In this document: positions 1-9,285 of the stretch, one piece after another | Numbering within the stretch: position 1 is the stretch's first letter | How the letters are laid out: every line of letters starts with the position of its first letter | DNA from: Microbaculum marinum | GTDB lineage: Bacteria; Pseudomonadota; Alphaproteobacteria; Rhizobiales; Tepidamorphaceae | Assembly: GCF_042646165.1 (NCBI RefSeq) | Contig: NZ_JBHRTC010000015.1 | Length of the DNA: 64,000 nucleotides | Strand: one strand, 5' to 3' | The notes under the pieces: generated by a model | Databases searched by the model: none | The model's input: only the letters and a program-made list of their open reading frames with translations | Told to the model about the DNA's origin: nothing | Position numbers and translations under genes: made by a program

Positions 1-1
1 C

Positions 2-1048
2 GTCGATCTTCCCTACCAGCTGGTGTTCGTTCCGAGAGGGCAAGCCTTCTCCTCCGAGGTGCCCGGGCACCCCGTACTCTCCTACCCGGCGAAAAATGCC
101 TTTCTCGCCGTCGCAATGCCGGCGCGCATGCCGACCGCCGCCGCCCCCCTCGGGCTCGGCGACATGAAGGTCCTCGAAGGACTGAACACCGAGGGCCTGA
201 CCTTCAGCGTCCTGTCCTATCCCTCGGCCGGTGGAACCCAGAAACCGGTGGAAATGACGCACGCCGTGCTCGCTGCGTCGGATCTCGGCAGCTGGATACT
301 GGCCAGTTTTGCCCGCGTCGGAGAAGTGAAGTCGGCGCTGGCTGACCAACCCGTGATGCTGGAGCCGCTGGCGGTCCTCGGCGGTGCCGAATCCCCGTTC
401 CATTACATCGTCCACGATGCCGAAGGCGGCTCGATCGTCATTGAGTTCCATCGCGGTGAGATGACCGTCTATGACAATCCTGTCGGTGTCATGACGAACG
501 GTCCGAGGTTCGACTGGCACCTCACCAACCTCGACAATTACACGCATCTGACGAATGTCGACCGGCCGGTGGCGACATTCGGTGCGTACAAGGCGGTGCA
601 GCCGGATTCCGGCATCGCGACCGCGGCCCTGCCGGGTTCGAATACATCCGTGGGCAGGTTCGTGCGTGCGGCATACTACGCGCAATTCACGGAGAAGGCC
701 GCGACGCCGGATCTCGCCGTGCTGACGCTTGCGCACATCATGAACAATTTCGACCGACCGCGCGGGGCGACGATCGACTATCCGGCAGCCGGCGCCGGGC
801 ATCTTGAAGTCGCCGGGCTCGAACCGGGCGGCGAAGCGGACTACGCGACGGAGTACACCGCGTGGACGAGCCTTTCCGATCTAACTGGGAAGAGCTTTTT
901 TGTCCGCGACTATCGGAGCCTGAACTTCACGCGATTCGATCTCGCCAGTCTCGCGGGCACACTGGAGCCGAGGGTGGTTCCCCTCCAGAAGATCGCCGCT
1001 GCGAATCCGGTGGCGTCGGATCTGGGTGTGGCCGGCGGTCCGGCCTGA
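2..1048 (+). CDS. Choloylglycine hydrolase / penicillin V acylase family (linear amide C-N hydrolase), 5' end outside the window
   Basis: The frame is open from the first bases and reads DLPYQLVFVPRG, so the N-terminus, including the catalytic Cys of this Ntn-hydrolase family, lies upstream of the window. The first in-window start-like codon (GTG at 23) is probably not the real start. The family signature NPVGVMTNGPRFDWHLTNL is complete near 480-530. NTEGLTFSVLSYP near 190 is also typical. Family members cleave amide bonds of conjugated bile salts, penicillin V or acyl-homoserine lactones, and many are periplasmic. The gene lies 34 bp upstream of glutamate decarboxylase on the same strand. 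The substrate cannot be told from this fragment. Confidence 0.9.
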   Translation, partial: VDLPYQLVFVPRGQAFSSEVPGHPVLSYPAKNAFLAVAMPARMPTAAAPLGLGDMKVLEGLNTEGLTFSVLSYPSAGGTQKPVEMTHAVLAASDLGSWILASFARVGEVKSALADQPVMLEPLAVLGGAESPFHYIVHDAEGGSIVIEFHRGEMTVYDNPVGVMTNGPRFDWHLTNLDNYTHLTNVDRPVATFGAYKAVQPDSGIATAALPGSNTSVGRFVRAAYYAQFTEKAATPDLAVLTLAHIMNNFDRPRGATIDYPAAGAGHLEVAGLEPGGEADYATEYTAWTSLSDLTGKSFFVRDYRSLNFTRFDLASLAGTLEPRVVPLQKIAAANPVASDLGVAGGPA

Positions 1049-1082
1049 ACCGTCCCAGCATTTTCAATCGAAGAAACGGGCC

Positions 1083-2474
1083 ATGACGAAGACACACCAT
1101 CGACACGACGACAACGACGACACGACCTACGGTGCCGGAGACCTTGCGCGAGCTCTTCCGAAGGTCAACTTTCCGGACGCCGAAAGGGATCCTCGACGCG
1201 TGTACGCGGCAATGCACGACGAGCTCATGCTCGACGGAAACGCGCGGCAGAATCTGGCGACGTTCTGCCAGACCTGGGAGGAACCGGAAGTCCATCGACT
1301 GATGGACGACTGCATTGACAAGAACATGGTCGACAAGGACGAGTATCCGCAGACGGCGGAGATCGAATCCCGCTGCGTGCACATGCTTGCCGATCTCTGG
1401 AACGCCCCCCATCCGCAGACGGCTCCAGGATGCTCGACCACCGGCTCCAGCGAGGCGGCAATGCTCGGCGGCCTGGCGATGAAACGCCGATGGGAGGCCA
1501 GGCGTCGCGCGCAGGGCAAGCCCACGGACAATCCAAACCTAGTAACGGGTCCGGTCCAGATCTGCTGGCACAAGTTCACACGCTACTGGGACATAGAACA
1601 CCGCGAGATTCCGATGGACAGCGGCCGCTTCCTGATGTCCCCGGAGGAGGTGCTGAGCCGGTGCGACGAGAACACGATCGGAGTTGTGCCGACGCTGGGA
1701 GTGACCTTTACCGGCGAGTACGAGCCCGTAAAGGCGGTAAGCGACGCCCTGGATGACCTTCAGGCGAGAACCGGTCTTGACATTCCCATCCATGTCGACG
1801 GCGCGAGCGGTGGCTTCCTCGCTCCGTTTTGCGACCGCGATCTGGAATGGGACTTCCGCCTGCCTCGCGTACGCTCGATCAATGCGTCAGGGCACAAGTT
1901 CGGTCTCGCTCCGCTGGGAGTAGGATGGGTGCTGTGGCGCGAGGAGGCTGACCTCCCCGACGAGATGGTGTTCTGGGTGAACTACCTGGGCGGCAACATG
2001 CGCGACATAGCTCTTAACTTCTCGCGTCCCGGCGGCCAGGTCATCTGCCAGTATTACAACTTCCTGCGACTGGGGCGGGAGGGATACCGAAAGGTCCATG
2101 GTGCCTGCTATGGCAGCGCGGAGTATCTCGCCGAAGAGATCTCGAAGATGGGACCTTTCGAGATCTTGTTCGATGGCGCGCCCTCCCGGGGCATTCCGGC
2201 GGTCTGCTGGAGGCTCAAGGAGGCAACCGATCCCGGTTTCACGCTCTTCGATCTCGCCGACCGGTTGCGTGTCCGCGGATGGCAGGTTCCGGCCTATACT
2301 TTGCCCGCCAACTGCCAGGATCAGGCGGTTCAGCGCATCCTCGTGCGAAACGGTGTCAGCTATGATCTGTGCTCGATGCTGCTCGACCACATGAAGGCGG
2401 CCCTCACTTATTTCCAGACGCACCCGGTCCAGAACCCGCTAACCAAACATGAGGCTTCGGGCTTCCATCATTGA
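1083..2474 (+). CDS. gadB: Glutamate decarboxylase (PLP-dependent)
   Basis: Converts L-glutamate to GABA and CO2, consuming a cytoplasmic proton. At 463 aa it is close to E. coli GadB (466 aa). The PLP-binding lysine is in INASGHKFG (about Lys272), and HVDGASGGF carries the upstream cofactor-contacting Asp. The His-rich N- and C-termini (HHRHDD; SGFHH) recall the pH-responsive ends of Gad enzymes. ATG 1083 is chosen over an upstream GTG at 1026 that would overlap the preceding hydrolase. No gadC antiporter is seen in the window; it may lie elsewhere. The following membrane protein gene starts at or just after the gadB stop, so the two are probably cotranscribed. Confidence 0.95.
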   Translation: MTKTHHRHDDNDDTTYGAGDLARALPKVNFPDAERDPRRVYAAMHDELMLDGNARQNLATFCQTWEEPEVHRLMDDCIDKNMVDKDEYPQTAEIESRCVHMLADLWNAPHPQTAPGCSTTGSSEAAMLGGLAMKRRWEARRRAQGKPTDNPNLVTGPVQICWHKFTRYWDIEHREIPMDSGRFLMSPEEVLSRCDENTIGVVPTLGVTFTGEYEPVKAVSDALDDLQARTGLDIPIHVDGASGGFLAPFCDRDLEWDFRLPRVRSINASGHKFGLAPLGVGWVLWREEADLPDEMVFWVNYLGGNMRDIALNFSRPGGQVICQYYNFLRLGREGYRKVHGACYGSAEYLAEEISKMGPFEILFDGAPSRGIPAVCWRLKEATDPGFTLFDLADRLRVRGWQVPAYTLPANCQDQAVQRILVRNGVSYDLCSMLLDHMKAALTYFQTHPVQNPLTKHEASGFHH

Positions 2475-2482
2475 CTGTCGAC

Positions 2483-3376
2483 ATGGGGAAAACCGCAGCG
2501 GCGGAGCCCGGCGGGCGTAGCCCGTCCGGCTCCGGCCGGTCTCGCGTCTCTCAGTCCGGGCCCTGGCCATTCGTGACGCTCCGTCGGTACCGTCACGACG
2601 GCCGGCTGCTGACCTGGCGTGCCCGCCAGCACAGGAAAGGGCTCCAACACGAAACGCGCGGCCTCGACCCGACGCAGGCGCCCTTCTGGCACACCGAGAG
2701 ATACAACTGGCTGACCGGCGCGATATTCGCCGTCGGCGCGTTCCTGTTCATGACCGGCTGCGTGTTGACATTGATCAGCCAGGTCTGGGAAGCCCTGGAC
2801 CCGACGACGATCAACTCCGTCTTTTTTCTCGGCTCGATCCCCTTCACCACCGCGGGCTATCTGCAGCTCTTCCAGGCCGCCAATGCCGGGCCATTCGCGC
2901 CCGCACGGCCGGCGAGCGCGATTTCGTCCGGCCGGATCGCATTGATCGGATGGCATCCGGAAAGTCCGGGATGGCTCAGCACCCTTGCCCAGTTCGTGGG
3001 AACCGTCGCGTTCAACCTCAACACGTTCGACGCAATCTACGACCCGTCCGGCTGGAGGGCCCAGGATCTTGTCATATGGATTCCCGGAATGATCGGCTCG
3101 CTGCTCTTTCTTATATCCGGCTATCTCGCCTACATCGAGGCAGGACACGCCTACTGGAGTTGGCGGCCGAAAGAACTCGCCTGGTGGATTGTCTTCGTAA
3201 ATCTCGTGGGGTGTATCGCCTTCATGACGGCGGCCATACTGGCCTACGTTCCAGCTGGCACGGAGCCGGCCTGGGTTCCTGTCGTCGGCAATGTGCACCT
3301 GTGGTTCGGAGCGCTGTGCTTCTTTGTCGGCGCCATCCTGCTTATGCGCGAGAGCCGCGACTCGGCGCATCGCTGA
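2483..3376 (+). CDS. Polytopic inner-membrane protein next to gadB (possible YrhK-like domain)
   Basis: About 297 aa with a basic N-terminal cytoplasmic tail and six hydrophobic segments, the first beginning YNWLTGAIFAVGAFLF and the last LWFGALCFFVGAILLM. The last helix and its surroundings resemble YrhK-type two-helix domains, but I cannot confirm this by eye. A TTG at 2471 overlapping the gadB stop is an alternative start; ATG 2483 is preferred. The position between gadB and an efflux operon suggests a role in acid or envelope stress, but this is context only. No catalytic or transport motif was recognised. Confidence 0.75.
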   Translation: MGKTAAAEPGGRSPSGSGRSRVSQSGPWPFVTLRRYRHDGRLLTWRARQHRKGLQHETRGLDPTQAPFWHTERYNWLTGAIFAVGAFLFMTGCVLTLISQVWEALDPTTINSVFFLGSIPFTTAGYLQLFQAANAGPFAPARPASAISSGRIALIGWHPESPGWLSTLAQFVGTVAFNLNTFDAIYDPSGWRAQDLVIWIPGMIGSLLFLISGYLAYIEAGHAYWSWRPKELAWWIVFVNLVGCIAFMTAAILAYVPAGTEPAWVPVVGNVHLWFGALCFFVGAILLMRESRDSAHR

Positions 3377-3399
3377 GCGAATGGAGAGGAGTTGTACGC

Positions 3400-3729
3400 G
3401 TGTATCCTCTCCGTTCGCCGGCTGACACCGATCTCCCGGCCGATCGGACCAGACGTCCGAGGCGGTGGACGAGGGCGCTCGCAATGGCGTTGCTCGTCAA
3501 TTGCTTCGGCGGATGCGCCCAGACGGCTGCTCCGGCCGTGCCGATGTTGGGGGCCTATTTTCCTTCCTGGCTGCTTTGTGCACTTGCCGGGGTGTTGACC
3601 GCGATCCTCGTGCGCATCGCGTTCGTGTGGATCAGGCTCGACGACGTACTTCCCGCACGGCTGCTCGTCTATCTGGCCGTGGCCACGGTGGCGGGTCTTC
3701 TCGTCTCCATGACGGTCTTCGGGCGGTGA
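3400..3729 (+). CDS. ytcA: YtcA-like small lipoprotein/membrane protein
   Basis: A small protein of 109 aa with a basic N-terminus, a lipobox-like CFGGC, then PAVPMLGAYFPSWLLCALAG and a second hydrophobic segment. This closely resembles E. coli YtcA, which precedes mdtNOP and carries a similar GAYYPSWF stretch. GTG 3400 is chosen because a strong GGAGAGGAG at 3383-3391 sits 8 nt upstream; ATG 3484 is an alternative that would still give a signal sequence. It is followed after 4 nt by the mdtN-like gene, reproducing the ytcA-mdtN-mdtO-mdtP order. Its role in the pump is not established. Confidence 0.85.
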   Translation: MYPLRSPADTDLPADRTRRPRRWTRALAMALLVNCFGGCAQTAAPAVPMLGAYFPSWLLCALAGVLTAILVRIAFVWIRLDDVLPARLLVYLAVATVAGLLVSMTVFGR

Positions 3730-3733
3730 GCCG

Positions 3734-4780
3734 ATGAATGGTGATCGCATACACGCTTCTCGTGTCGGCGGCGTCATTGTTGCCACGGTCCTGGTGTTCG
3801 CGGCTGCGATGCTTGGCTGGAACCACCTGCGCACCGCGCGGCTCAACCCGCTGTCCCAGGAAGCCGTGCTGACCGCGGATGTTGTCCACATCGCTGCCAC
3901 GGTCTCCGGACGGATCGTCGACATGGAGGTGACCGAGAACGCAGCGGTACGCAAGGGCGACGTCCTGTTCCGTATTGACCCTGTCCCTTATCAGCTCGCC
4001 GTGAATCAGGCCGCGGGGGATCTGGCAATCGCCCGGGCGGCTCTTTCCGACCGTCATCGGGAAATCGAAGCCGAGACCCGCAACGCAGAGATTGCCACGG
4101 CACAGGTGGAGCGGGCCGAAGAAAACCTCGCCTACGCGACGGAGACACTGAGCCGGCTCATGCCGCTTCGGCCCAAGGGCTACGTCAGCGCCCAGGAGGT
4201 CGATACCGCGGCAACGGCCCGGCGCGACGCGGAGATCAGTCTCCGCGAGGCGCAGCGACAGGCAGAGGCCGCGGCGGCCCTCATCGGCGATCCTGCCGGC
4301 GCGGAGGCGCTCGTGCAGGCCCGCGAAGCCGCTCTCTCGATCGCCGAGCACGAGCTGGACGAGACGGTGGTGCGCGCGCCGCACGACGGCCGCATCGTCG
4401 GCCTTGCGGTCGCGGCTGGCGAGTTCGTGCTGCCCGGCGAGGCTGTCTTCACCCTGATCGATACATCCACCTGGTATGCGAGCGCGAACTTCGTCGAGAC
4501 GGAACTGGGCCGCGTCAAGGTCGGCAGTTGCGCCACCGTCCATGCCCTCGCCGACGGAAGCGTCGCCATACGCGGGCGCGTCGAGGGCGCGGGATGGGGC
4601 GTGACGTCGGAGCAGATGATCAATATTCCCAGCGGGCTGCCGCTGGTGCCACGTTCTCTCGACTGGGTCCGCGTCGCACAGCGCTTCCCGGTACGGATCC
4701 GGCTGCTTGATCCGCCACCGAGCCTGATGCGAATGGGCGCTTCGGCAACGGCGACGGTGCACGATGAAACCGATTGCTGA
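3734..4780 (+). CDS. mdtN: MdtN-like membrane fusion protein (HlyD family) of a tripartite efflux pump
   Basis: The periplasmic adaptor linking an inner-membrane FUSC component to an outer-membrane channel. The protein has 348 aa: an N-terminal signal-anchor (about residues 11-30), a first lipoyl half-motif around VSGRIVDMEVTENAAVRKGD, a coiled-coil hairpin (about 95-195, Ala/Glu/Arg-rich), a second lipoyl half at APHDGRIVGLAVAAGEFV, and a beta-barrel domain with SANFVETELGRVKVG. Its last 17 nt overlap the start of the next gene, indicating translational coupling in a ytcA-mdtNOP-like operon. Substrates cannot be predicted. Confidence 0.9.
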   Translation: MNGDRIHASRVGGVIVATVLVFAAAMLGWNHLRTARLNPLSQEAVLTADVVHIAATVSGRIVDMEVTENAAVRKGDVLFRIDPVPYQLAVNQAAGDLAIARAALSDRHREIEAETRNAEIATAQVERAEENLAYATETLSRLMPLRPKGYVSAQEVDTAATARRDAEISLREAQRQAEAAAALIGDPAGAEALVQAREAALSIAEHELDETVVRAPHDGRIVGLAVAAGEFVLPGEAVFTLIDTSTWYASANFVETELGRVKVGSCATVHALADGSVAIRGRVEGAGWGVTSEQMINIPSGLPLVPRSLDWVRVAQRFPVRIRLLDPPPSLMRMGASATATVHDETDC

Positions 4781-6635
4781 GGCGACCTGGCCGGCGATAT
4801 TCGCCCGCGCGATCCGGGATCTGGGTCCGGCGCCGGGGCGATTTGGCATGGCCTGGCGCATCGCGCTCCTTTGCGCGCTGGTGACGGCCGCGGCGATGCT
4901 CTTCAAGATCCCCGAAGCTGCGATCAGCTGCTACCTCGTGATCTTTCTCATGCGGCCCGACGCCAGCGAAACAATCGGTCAGGCTGTCGGGCTGATCGGC
5001 CTGGCAAGCGTGATCGTCTTGGTGATGGCGCCCCTGATCACGGCCACGATGGACTCGGCATTTCTCCGACTCCTGGTGATGGCGACGGTGTCCTTCGTCA
5101 TGCTTTATCTCAGCTCCGCCACCTCTCTCGGCGAAACGGGCGCGATCATCGGCCTCGTCGTCGCCTTCATCATGACGCTGTCCAGTGACGTTCCGGCTGG
5201 AATCGTCGCATCCCAAGGGCTGCTGTATGCGTGGCAGATGGCCGTCATGCCAATGTTGCTGATGATCGTGTTCTGCCTCGCGCTCGGCCGCAGCCCGCAT
5301 GGGTTGGCTGCCGACAAGATTGCCGCCCGCCTGAACGCGGCAGCCGGTGCCCTGGAGGCCGAAGACACTGTTCAGGCACTGCACGAGTTGCTGGCCGAGG
5401 GCAACGACGACCTTGCCAAGAAGGTCCAGGTCGCGCGCCTGCTCCATCTCGCTCCGGCCCGCCGCACGAGATGGCTCGCAGGCGCAGTCGATACCAGCTA
5501 CCGCTTGATGTTGGCCACCGCCGCCCTTCCGAACGATGCAGCCAGGGCGCGCGCACGTCTTTCGGCTGCCTGCCGGGCGGCAGCTGCGGCGGTGAGCGAG
5601 GATCGCCGACCGGTGGTTCCAGATTCCCCCGCAACAACCGGTTCGCCGGCAGAAGCCGTGGCTTGGGAAGCGCTGCGCGGTCTTGCCCAGTCCAATGGCG
5701 GCGCCGACCCGGCGCCGAAAAAATCACCGTTTCTGGCACCGGATGCCCTTACGAATCCGGATCATCAGCGCTACGCCCTGAAGACTACGGCCGCCGCGAT
5801 GATCTGCTACCTGATCTACACGGGGATTGGCTGGGACGGGATCCACACCGCCATGATCACCTGCTACGTGGCGGCGCTCGGGACGACCGGCGAGACGGTT
5901 CACAAGCTGGCCCTGCGCATCGTCGGATGTCTGATCGGGGCGATTCTGGGGGTCGGCGCTATCGTATTTGTGATCCCCCAGCTCCAGTCGATCGGCGGCC
6001 TGATGGTGCTCGTGTTTGCGGGGATACTGGTTGCCGGCTGGGTGGCGGCCGGCAGCGAGCGCATCGCCTATGCCGGCGTACAGATCGGCCTTGCCTTTCT
6101 GCTGACCATATTGAACGGCTTCGGTCCGAGTACCGACATGAGCGCTGCAGGCGACCGCATCGCGGGCATCCTGCTGGGCAACGTGATCGTCTACCTGATT
6201 TTCACGGGCATCTGGCCGCGCAGCGCCATCGCTGCCGTGCGAGACCGGCTCGAAGTCGCGTTGAGAGCCCTCTCTCGCGCGGCCGCGTTCCCGAGTGCAT
6301 CTCCAACCGGCCGCATCGACGACGTCGCGACGGCGACCGTGGCACTGGCGGGTGCACGCGAGGGCCTGTTTCTGTTGCCGTTCGAGCCTCGCCGCCAACA
6401 GCCAGGCAAGTCCGAGGTCCGGCGGATCGCAGCCCTGATCGAATCTGCAGCCGCCCTCGCGCCGGGTCTTGCCATAGGCGACACCGGGCAGCCGACGCTG
6501 TCGGAGCGGCTTTCCGGGATCGCGGCCGCTCTGGGGCAAAATGGGCTCCGGTCGGAAGATGCGCCGGGGGATGCGATTGCCCTGCGCCCGCTGGCCGGAA
6601 ACGGCGGGCGGGCAAAGAGCCACGTTGCCAACTGA
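4764..6635 (+). CDS. mdtO: MdtO-like FUSC-family inner-membrane efflux component
   Basis: The protein has 623 aa, with two blocks of transmembrane helices (about residues 30-180 and 350-500) separated and followed by cytoplasmic regions; this is the FUSC (fusaric acid resistance/aromatic acid exporter) architecture. It begins inside the mdtN-like gene (17-nt overlap) and is followed directly by the outer-membrane factor gene. In E. coli MdtO is the proposed inner-membrane partner of MdtN and MdtP, linked to export of sulfa drugs and other aromatics. Assignment rests on topology plus gene order. Confidence 0.88.
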   Translation: MKPIAEATWPAIFARAIRDLGPAPGRFGMAWRIALLCALVTAAAMLFKIPEAAISCYLVIFLMRPDASETIGQAVGLIGLASVIVLVMAPLITATMDSAFLRLLVMATVSFVMLYLSSATSLGETGAIIGLVVAFIMTLSSDVPAGIVASQGLLYAWQMAVMPMLLMIVFCLALGRSPHGLAADKIAARLNAAAGALEAEDTVQALHELLAEGNDDLAKKVQVARLLHLAPARRTRWLAGAVDTSYRLMLATAALPNDAARARARLSAACRAAAAAVSEDRRPVVPDSPATTGSPAEAVAWEALRGLAQSNGGADPAPKKSPFLAPDALTNPDHQRYALKTTAAAMICYLIYTGIGWDGIHTAMITCYVAALGTTGETVHKLALRIVGCLIGAILGVGAIVFVIPQLQSIGGLMVLVFAGILVAGWVAAGSERIAYAGVQIGLAFLLTILNGFGPSTDMSAAGDRIAGILLGNVIVYLIFTGIWPRSAIAAVRDRLEVALRALSRAAAFPSASPTGRIDDVATATVALAGAREGLFLLPFEPRRQQPGKSEVRRIAALIESAAALAPGLAIGDTGQPTLSERLSGIAAALGQNGLRSEDAPGDAIALRPLAGNGGRAKSHVAN

Positions 6636-6662
6636 ATGCGCCCGATACCTGAGCAACGTCGC

Positions 6663-8210
6663 ATGAGGACGATCGGAGCCCCGCGGCTTTGCGCCTGCCT
6701 CGCGCTCGCGGTCGCGGTCGCGCTGGCGGGCTGCGCGGACAATGCGCTGAAGCTCGCACCACAGTCGCCGTCCAATCCGTGGGCACCTGCAGCGACCTCG
6801 GAATCGGCGTTGCTGCCGGCGAGGGCTCCGGACGCATCGCCCGGATCCGGCCAGGCCGATTTTTCCGTTCCGTCCAATCCGGCGGCGGCCCTGCTCGCGC
6901 CGCCGCCGCAGTTGGTGGAAGGCAGGACCTACGAGCTTCCTGCCCTTATCGACATCGCGGCGCGCAACAATCCGCAGACTCGCCTGGCCTGGGAGGAAGC
7001 CAGACAGGCGGCGCTTGCCGTCGGCATGACCGAAGCGACGTTTCTACCCACGATCACCGCGACCGTGATCGGCGGCGCCCAACAGGTCGAGACGCAACTG
7101 CCCGGCGGACCGGCGGGCAACGCCTCGTATACGTCGACAATTGACGGCGTGGTGCCGGCCCTGGTGTTGGAATGGCTGCTCTTCGACTTCGGCCAGAGGC
7201 GGGCCAACGTCGACGCCGCGCGCCACAATTCGTTTGCCGCAAACATCTCGTTCAACGGGATGCACCAGCAGGTCATCTACGACGTCGCCGTGGCCTACTA
7301 CCGTTACGGTGCCACTCTGGAGCAGGAGCGGGCCGCGCGGCAGGCCCTCGCCAACAGCCAGTTGATCGAGGATGCCGCCGACAGCCGATACGGGCGCGGC
7401 ATCGGGACCAGCGTCGAGGTCGCCCAGGCGCGCCAGCAGGTCGCCCAATCCAATCTGCGGGTTGTCGAGGCACAGGGCGCGCGGCGCGATGCCTATCAGA
7501 CCCTGCTGGCCGCGATGGGCGTCTCGCCGATGACGAAGATCGGAATCGGCGACGTGGCCGCGCGAAAACTGCCGCGCTCCATCGGGGAGCCGACGGAACA
7601 GCTGATCATGTCGGCGCTAGCCCGGCGTCCCGACGTGCTGGCGGCCTATTCCCGCATGAAGGCGACGGAGGCCGGTATCCGTGCCGCGGAAGCGGAGTTC
7701 CGACCGAAAGTCTACCTGAGCGGCATCGCTGCAAGTGATCAGGTCGGTTTCGCGGTCAGCGGATTCCCGGGGGTCGGGCAGCAATCGACATCCGCTGGCG
7801 TTCTCGTCGGAGTGGCGCTTCCGATCTATTCCGGCGGATTGCAGAGGGCACAGGTCGAGCAGGCGAAGTCCCTGTCGCGGTCGGCCGAGGCGACCTTCAC
7901 GCAGACCCAGGATGCCGCTGCGCGCGAGATCGTGATCGCGAGCGACACGTTGCGAACCGCTCTGGCGGCCTATGTGGCCGCGACCGAGCTGACGATTGCT
8001 GCGGAAGTGACCTATGACGCCGCCTTCCAGTCCTATCGATCCGGTGTCGGCACGATAACCGACGCGACGGCCGCCGATTCGGGATTGCTCGATGCCCGCC
8101 AGTCGTTGTCGGACGCCCATGCCGCCGCGCTCGTCGCTGCATCGACGCTCGCATTTGCGCTCGGCAATCTGACCTCGCAGGACGCTCCGAGCCGCACCTC
8201 CGGCCCCTGA
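6663..8210 (+). CDS. mdtP: MdtP-like outer-membrane efflux lipoprotein (TolC/NodT family)
   Basis: The outer-membrane channel of the tripartite pump. The N-terminal signal peptide ends in the lipobox ALAGC, giving a lipid-anchored mature protein, as in NodT-type factors. The body contains two long helical repeats typical of outer-membrane factors (near residues 80-280 and 310-500), with conserved-looking stretches such as RYGRGIGTSVEVAQARQQVA and RRPDVLAAYSRMKA. ATG 6663 fits the signal peptide; an ATG at 6636, immediately after the FUSC stop, would add nine residues. It is the last gene of the operon and converges with the mgtE-like gene. Confidence 0.9.
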   Translation: MRTIGAPRLCACLALAVAVALAGCADNALKLAPQSPSNPWAPAATSESALLPARAPDASPGSGQADFSVPSNPAAALLAPPPQLVEGRTYELPALIDIAARNNPQTRLAWEEARQAALAVGMTEATFLPTITATVIGGAQQVETQLPGGPAGNASYTSTIDGVVPALVLEWLLFDFGQRRANVDAARHNSFAANISFNGMHQQVIYDVAVAYYRYGATLEQERAARQALANSQLIEDAADSRYGRGIGTSVEVAQARQQVAQSNLRVVEAQGARRDAYQTLLAAMGVSPMTKIGIGDVAARKLPRSIGEPTEQLIMSALARRPDVLAAYSRMKATEAGIRAAEAEFRPKVYLSGIAASDQVGFAVSGFPGVGQQSTSAGVLVGVALPIYSGGLQRAQVEQAKSLSRSAEATFTQTQDAAAREIVIASDTLRTALAAYVAATELTIAAEVTYDAAFQSYRSGVGTITDATAADSGLLDARQSLSDAHAAALVAASTLAFALGNLTSQDAPSRTSGP

Positions 8211-8241
8211 GGCGCCTGCTCGGGCCGGTGACCTGGTCTCT

Positions 8242-9282
8242 TCAGGGCACGGCTGCCGGCAAGCCGAGCAGGTGGCCGGTAATGATGAAGTAGAGGATCA
8301 GCCCACTCAGATCGACGATCGTGGTGAGCGCCGGACCGGAGATCACGGCGGGATCCTGGCGAGCAGCCACCGCTGCAAGCGGCAGCACCGCCCCGAGAAG
8401 CGTCGCCGTGATCACCTGGACGGCGAGCGCAAGCGCGATGGCGAAGCCGATTTCGCCGATTGTCAGCCCCAGCGGAACGTCCGCCGAGTTCGAGATCAGA
8501 TAGACCTTGAGGAAGGCGAAGACGAAGAGTGCCGCCGCCATCAGCAGTGATACGCGGGCTTCGCGCCAGAGCACCCGGGCTCCATCGCGAACCCCGACGT
8601 CGCCTATGGAAATCGCTCGGGTGACGAGGCTTGCCGACTGCGTCCCGACGTTGCCGCCCGTATCCGCCACCATCGGCATGTACAGAGCAAGGATGACGAG
8701 GGCGCTCAGCGCATCCTCATAGACGTGGACGACGTAACCGGATGCAAGGCCGGCAACGGCCAGACCGAGGATCCACGGCGCGCGGCGGAGAAAGTCGGTC
8801 CAGACGGTATAGTCGAGATAATCATCCCGCGCCTCGCCGAGGAGGCCCGCGAACTTGCCGGTGGATTCCTCCATTTCATGCAGCAGGAAGCGGCTGGCGA
8901 CGTCCGTGGTGACGAATCCGGCCACGTGGCCGCCCGTATCGAGGACGGGAGCGCCGCCGTGCCCGGATTCGACAATACTCCTGGCCGCGACCCGTGCGTC
9001 GTCGGTGTCGCGCAACGTCAGCACCGGCTGAGTGACCACATCCGCGAGCGGCGTCGCAGCCGGCACGACTAGGCAGTCGCGCAGCGATACCAATCCGGCA
9101 AACCGGCCGTCCTCGGCAACGACACACGCATGGTAGAGGCCCCGGGCGGTGTCTTGCGCCGCCAGCCGGGCGATCGCCTCACCGCAACTCAGTCCGGCGG
9201 ACAGGAGCACGACATCGGTCGCCATGAGATCCGTCACCGGCTCGCTCGACGGGCCGTCGGAACGCGTCGGACTATCAGGCAT
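8242..9282 (-). CDS. mgtE: MgtE-type magnesium channel lacking the N-terminal regulatory domain
   Basis: Mg2+ uptake protein of the inner membrane. Two CBS repeats (about residues 15-135) are followed by a connecting helix and five transmembrane helices. The MgtE signature appears as PMVADTGGNVGTQSASLVTR. At 346 aa it is about 100 residues shorter than the usual MgtE because the acidic, superhelical N domain that closes the channel at high Mg2+ is absent; the protein starts almost directly in the CBS pair. ATG 9282 is preferred over a GTG one codon upstream. It converges on the mdtP-like gene and diverges from the Liv-type operon. Confidence 0.9.
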   Translation of the reverse strand: MPDSPTRSDGPSSEPVTDLMATDVVLLSAGLSCGEAIARLAAQDTARGLYHACVVAEDGRFAGLVSLRDCLVVPAATPLADVVTQPVLTLRDTDDARVAARSIVESGHGGAPVLDTGGHVAGFVTTDVASRFLLHEMEESTGKFAGLLGEARDDYLDYTVWTDFLRRAPWILGLAVAGLASGYVVHVYEDALSALVILALYMPMVADTGGNVGTQSASLVTRAISIGDVGVRDGARVLWREARVSLLMAAALFVFAFLKVYLISNSADVPLGLTIGEIGFAIALALAVQVITATLLGAVLPLAAVAARQDPAVISGPALTTIVDLSGLILYFIITGHLLGLPAAVP

Positions 9283-9285
9283 CAC

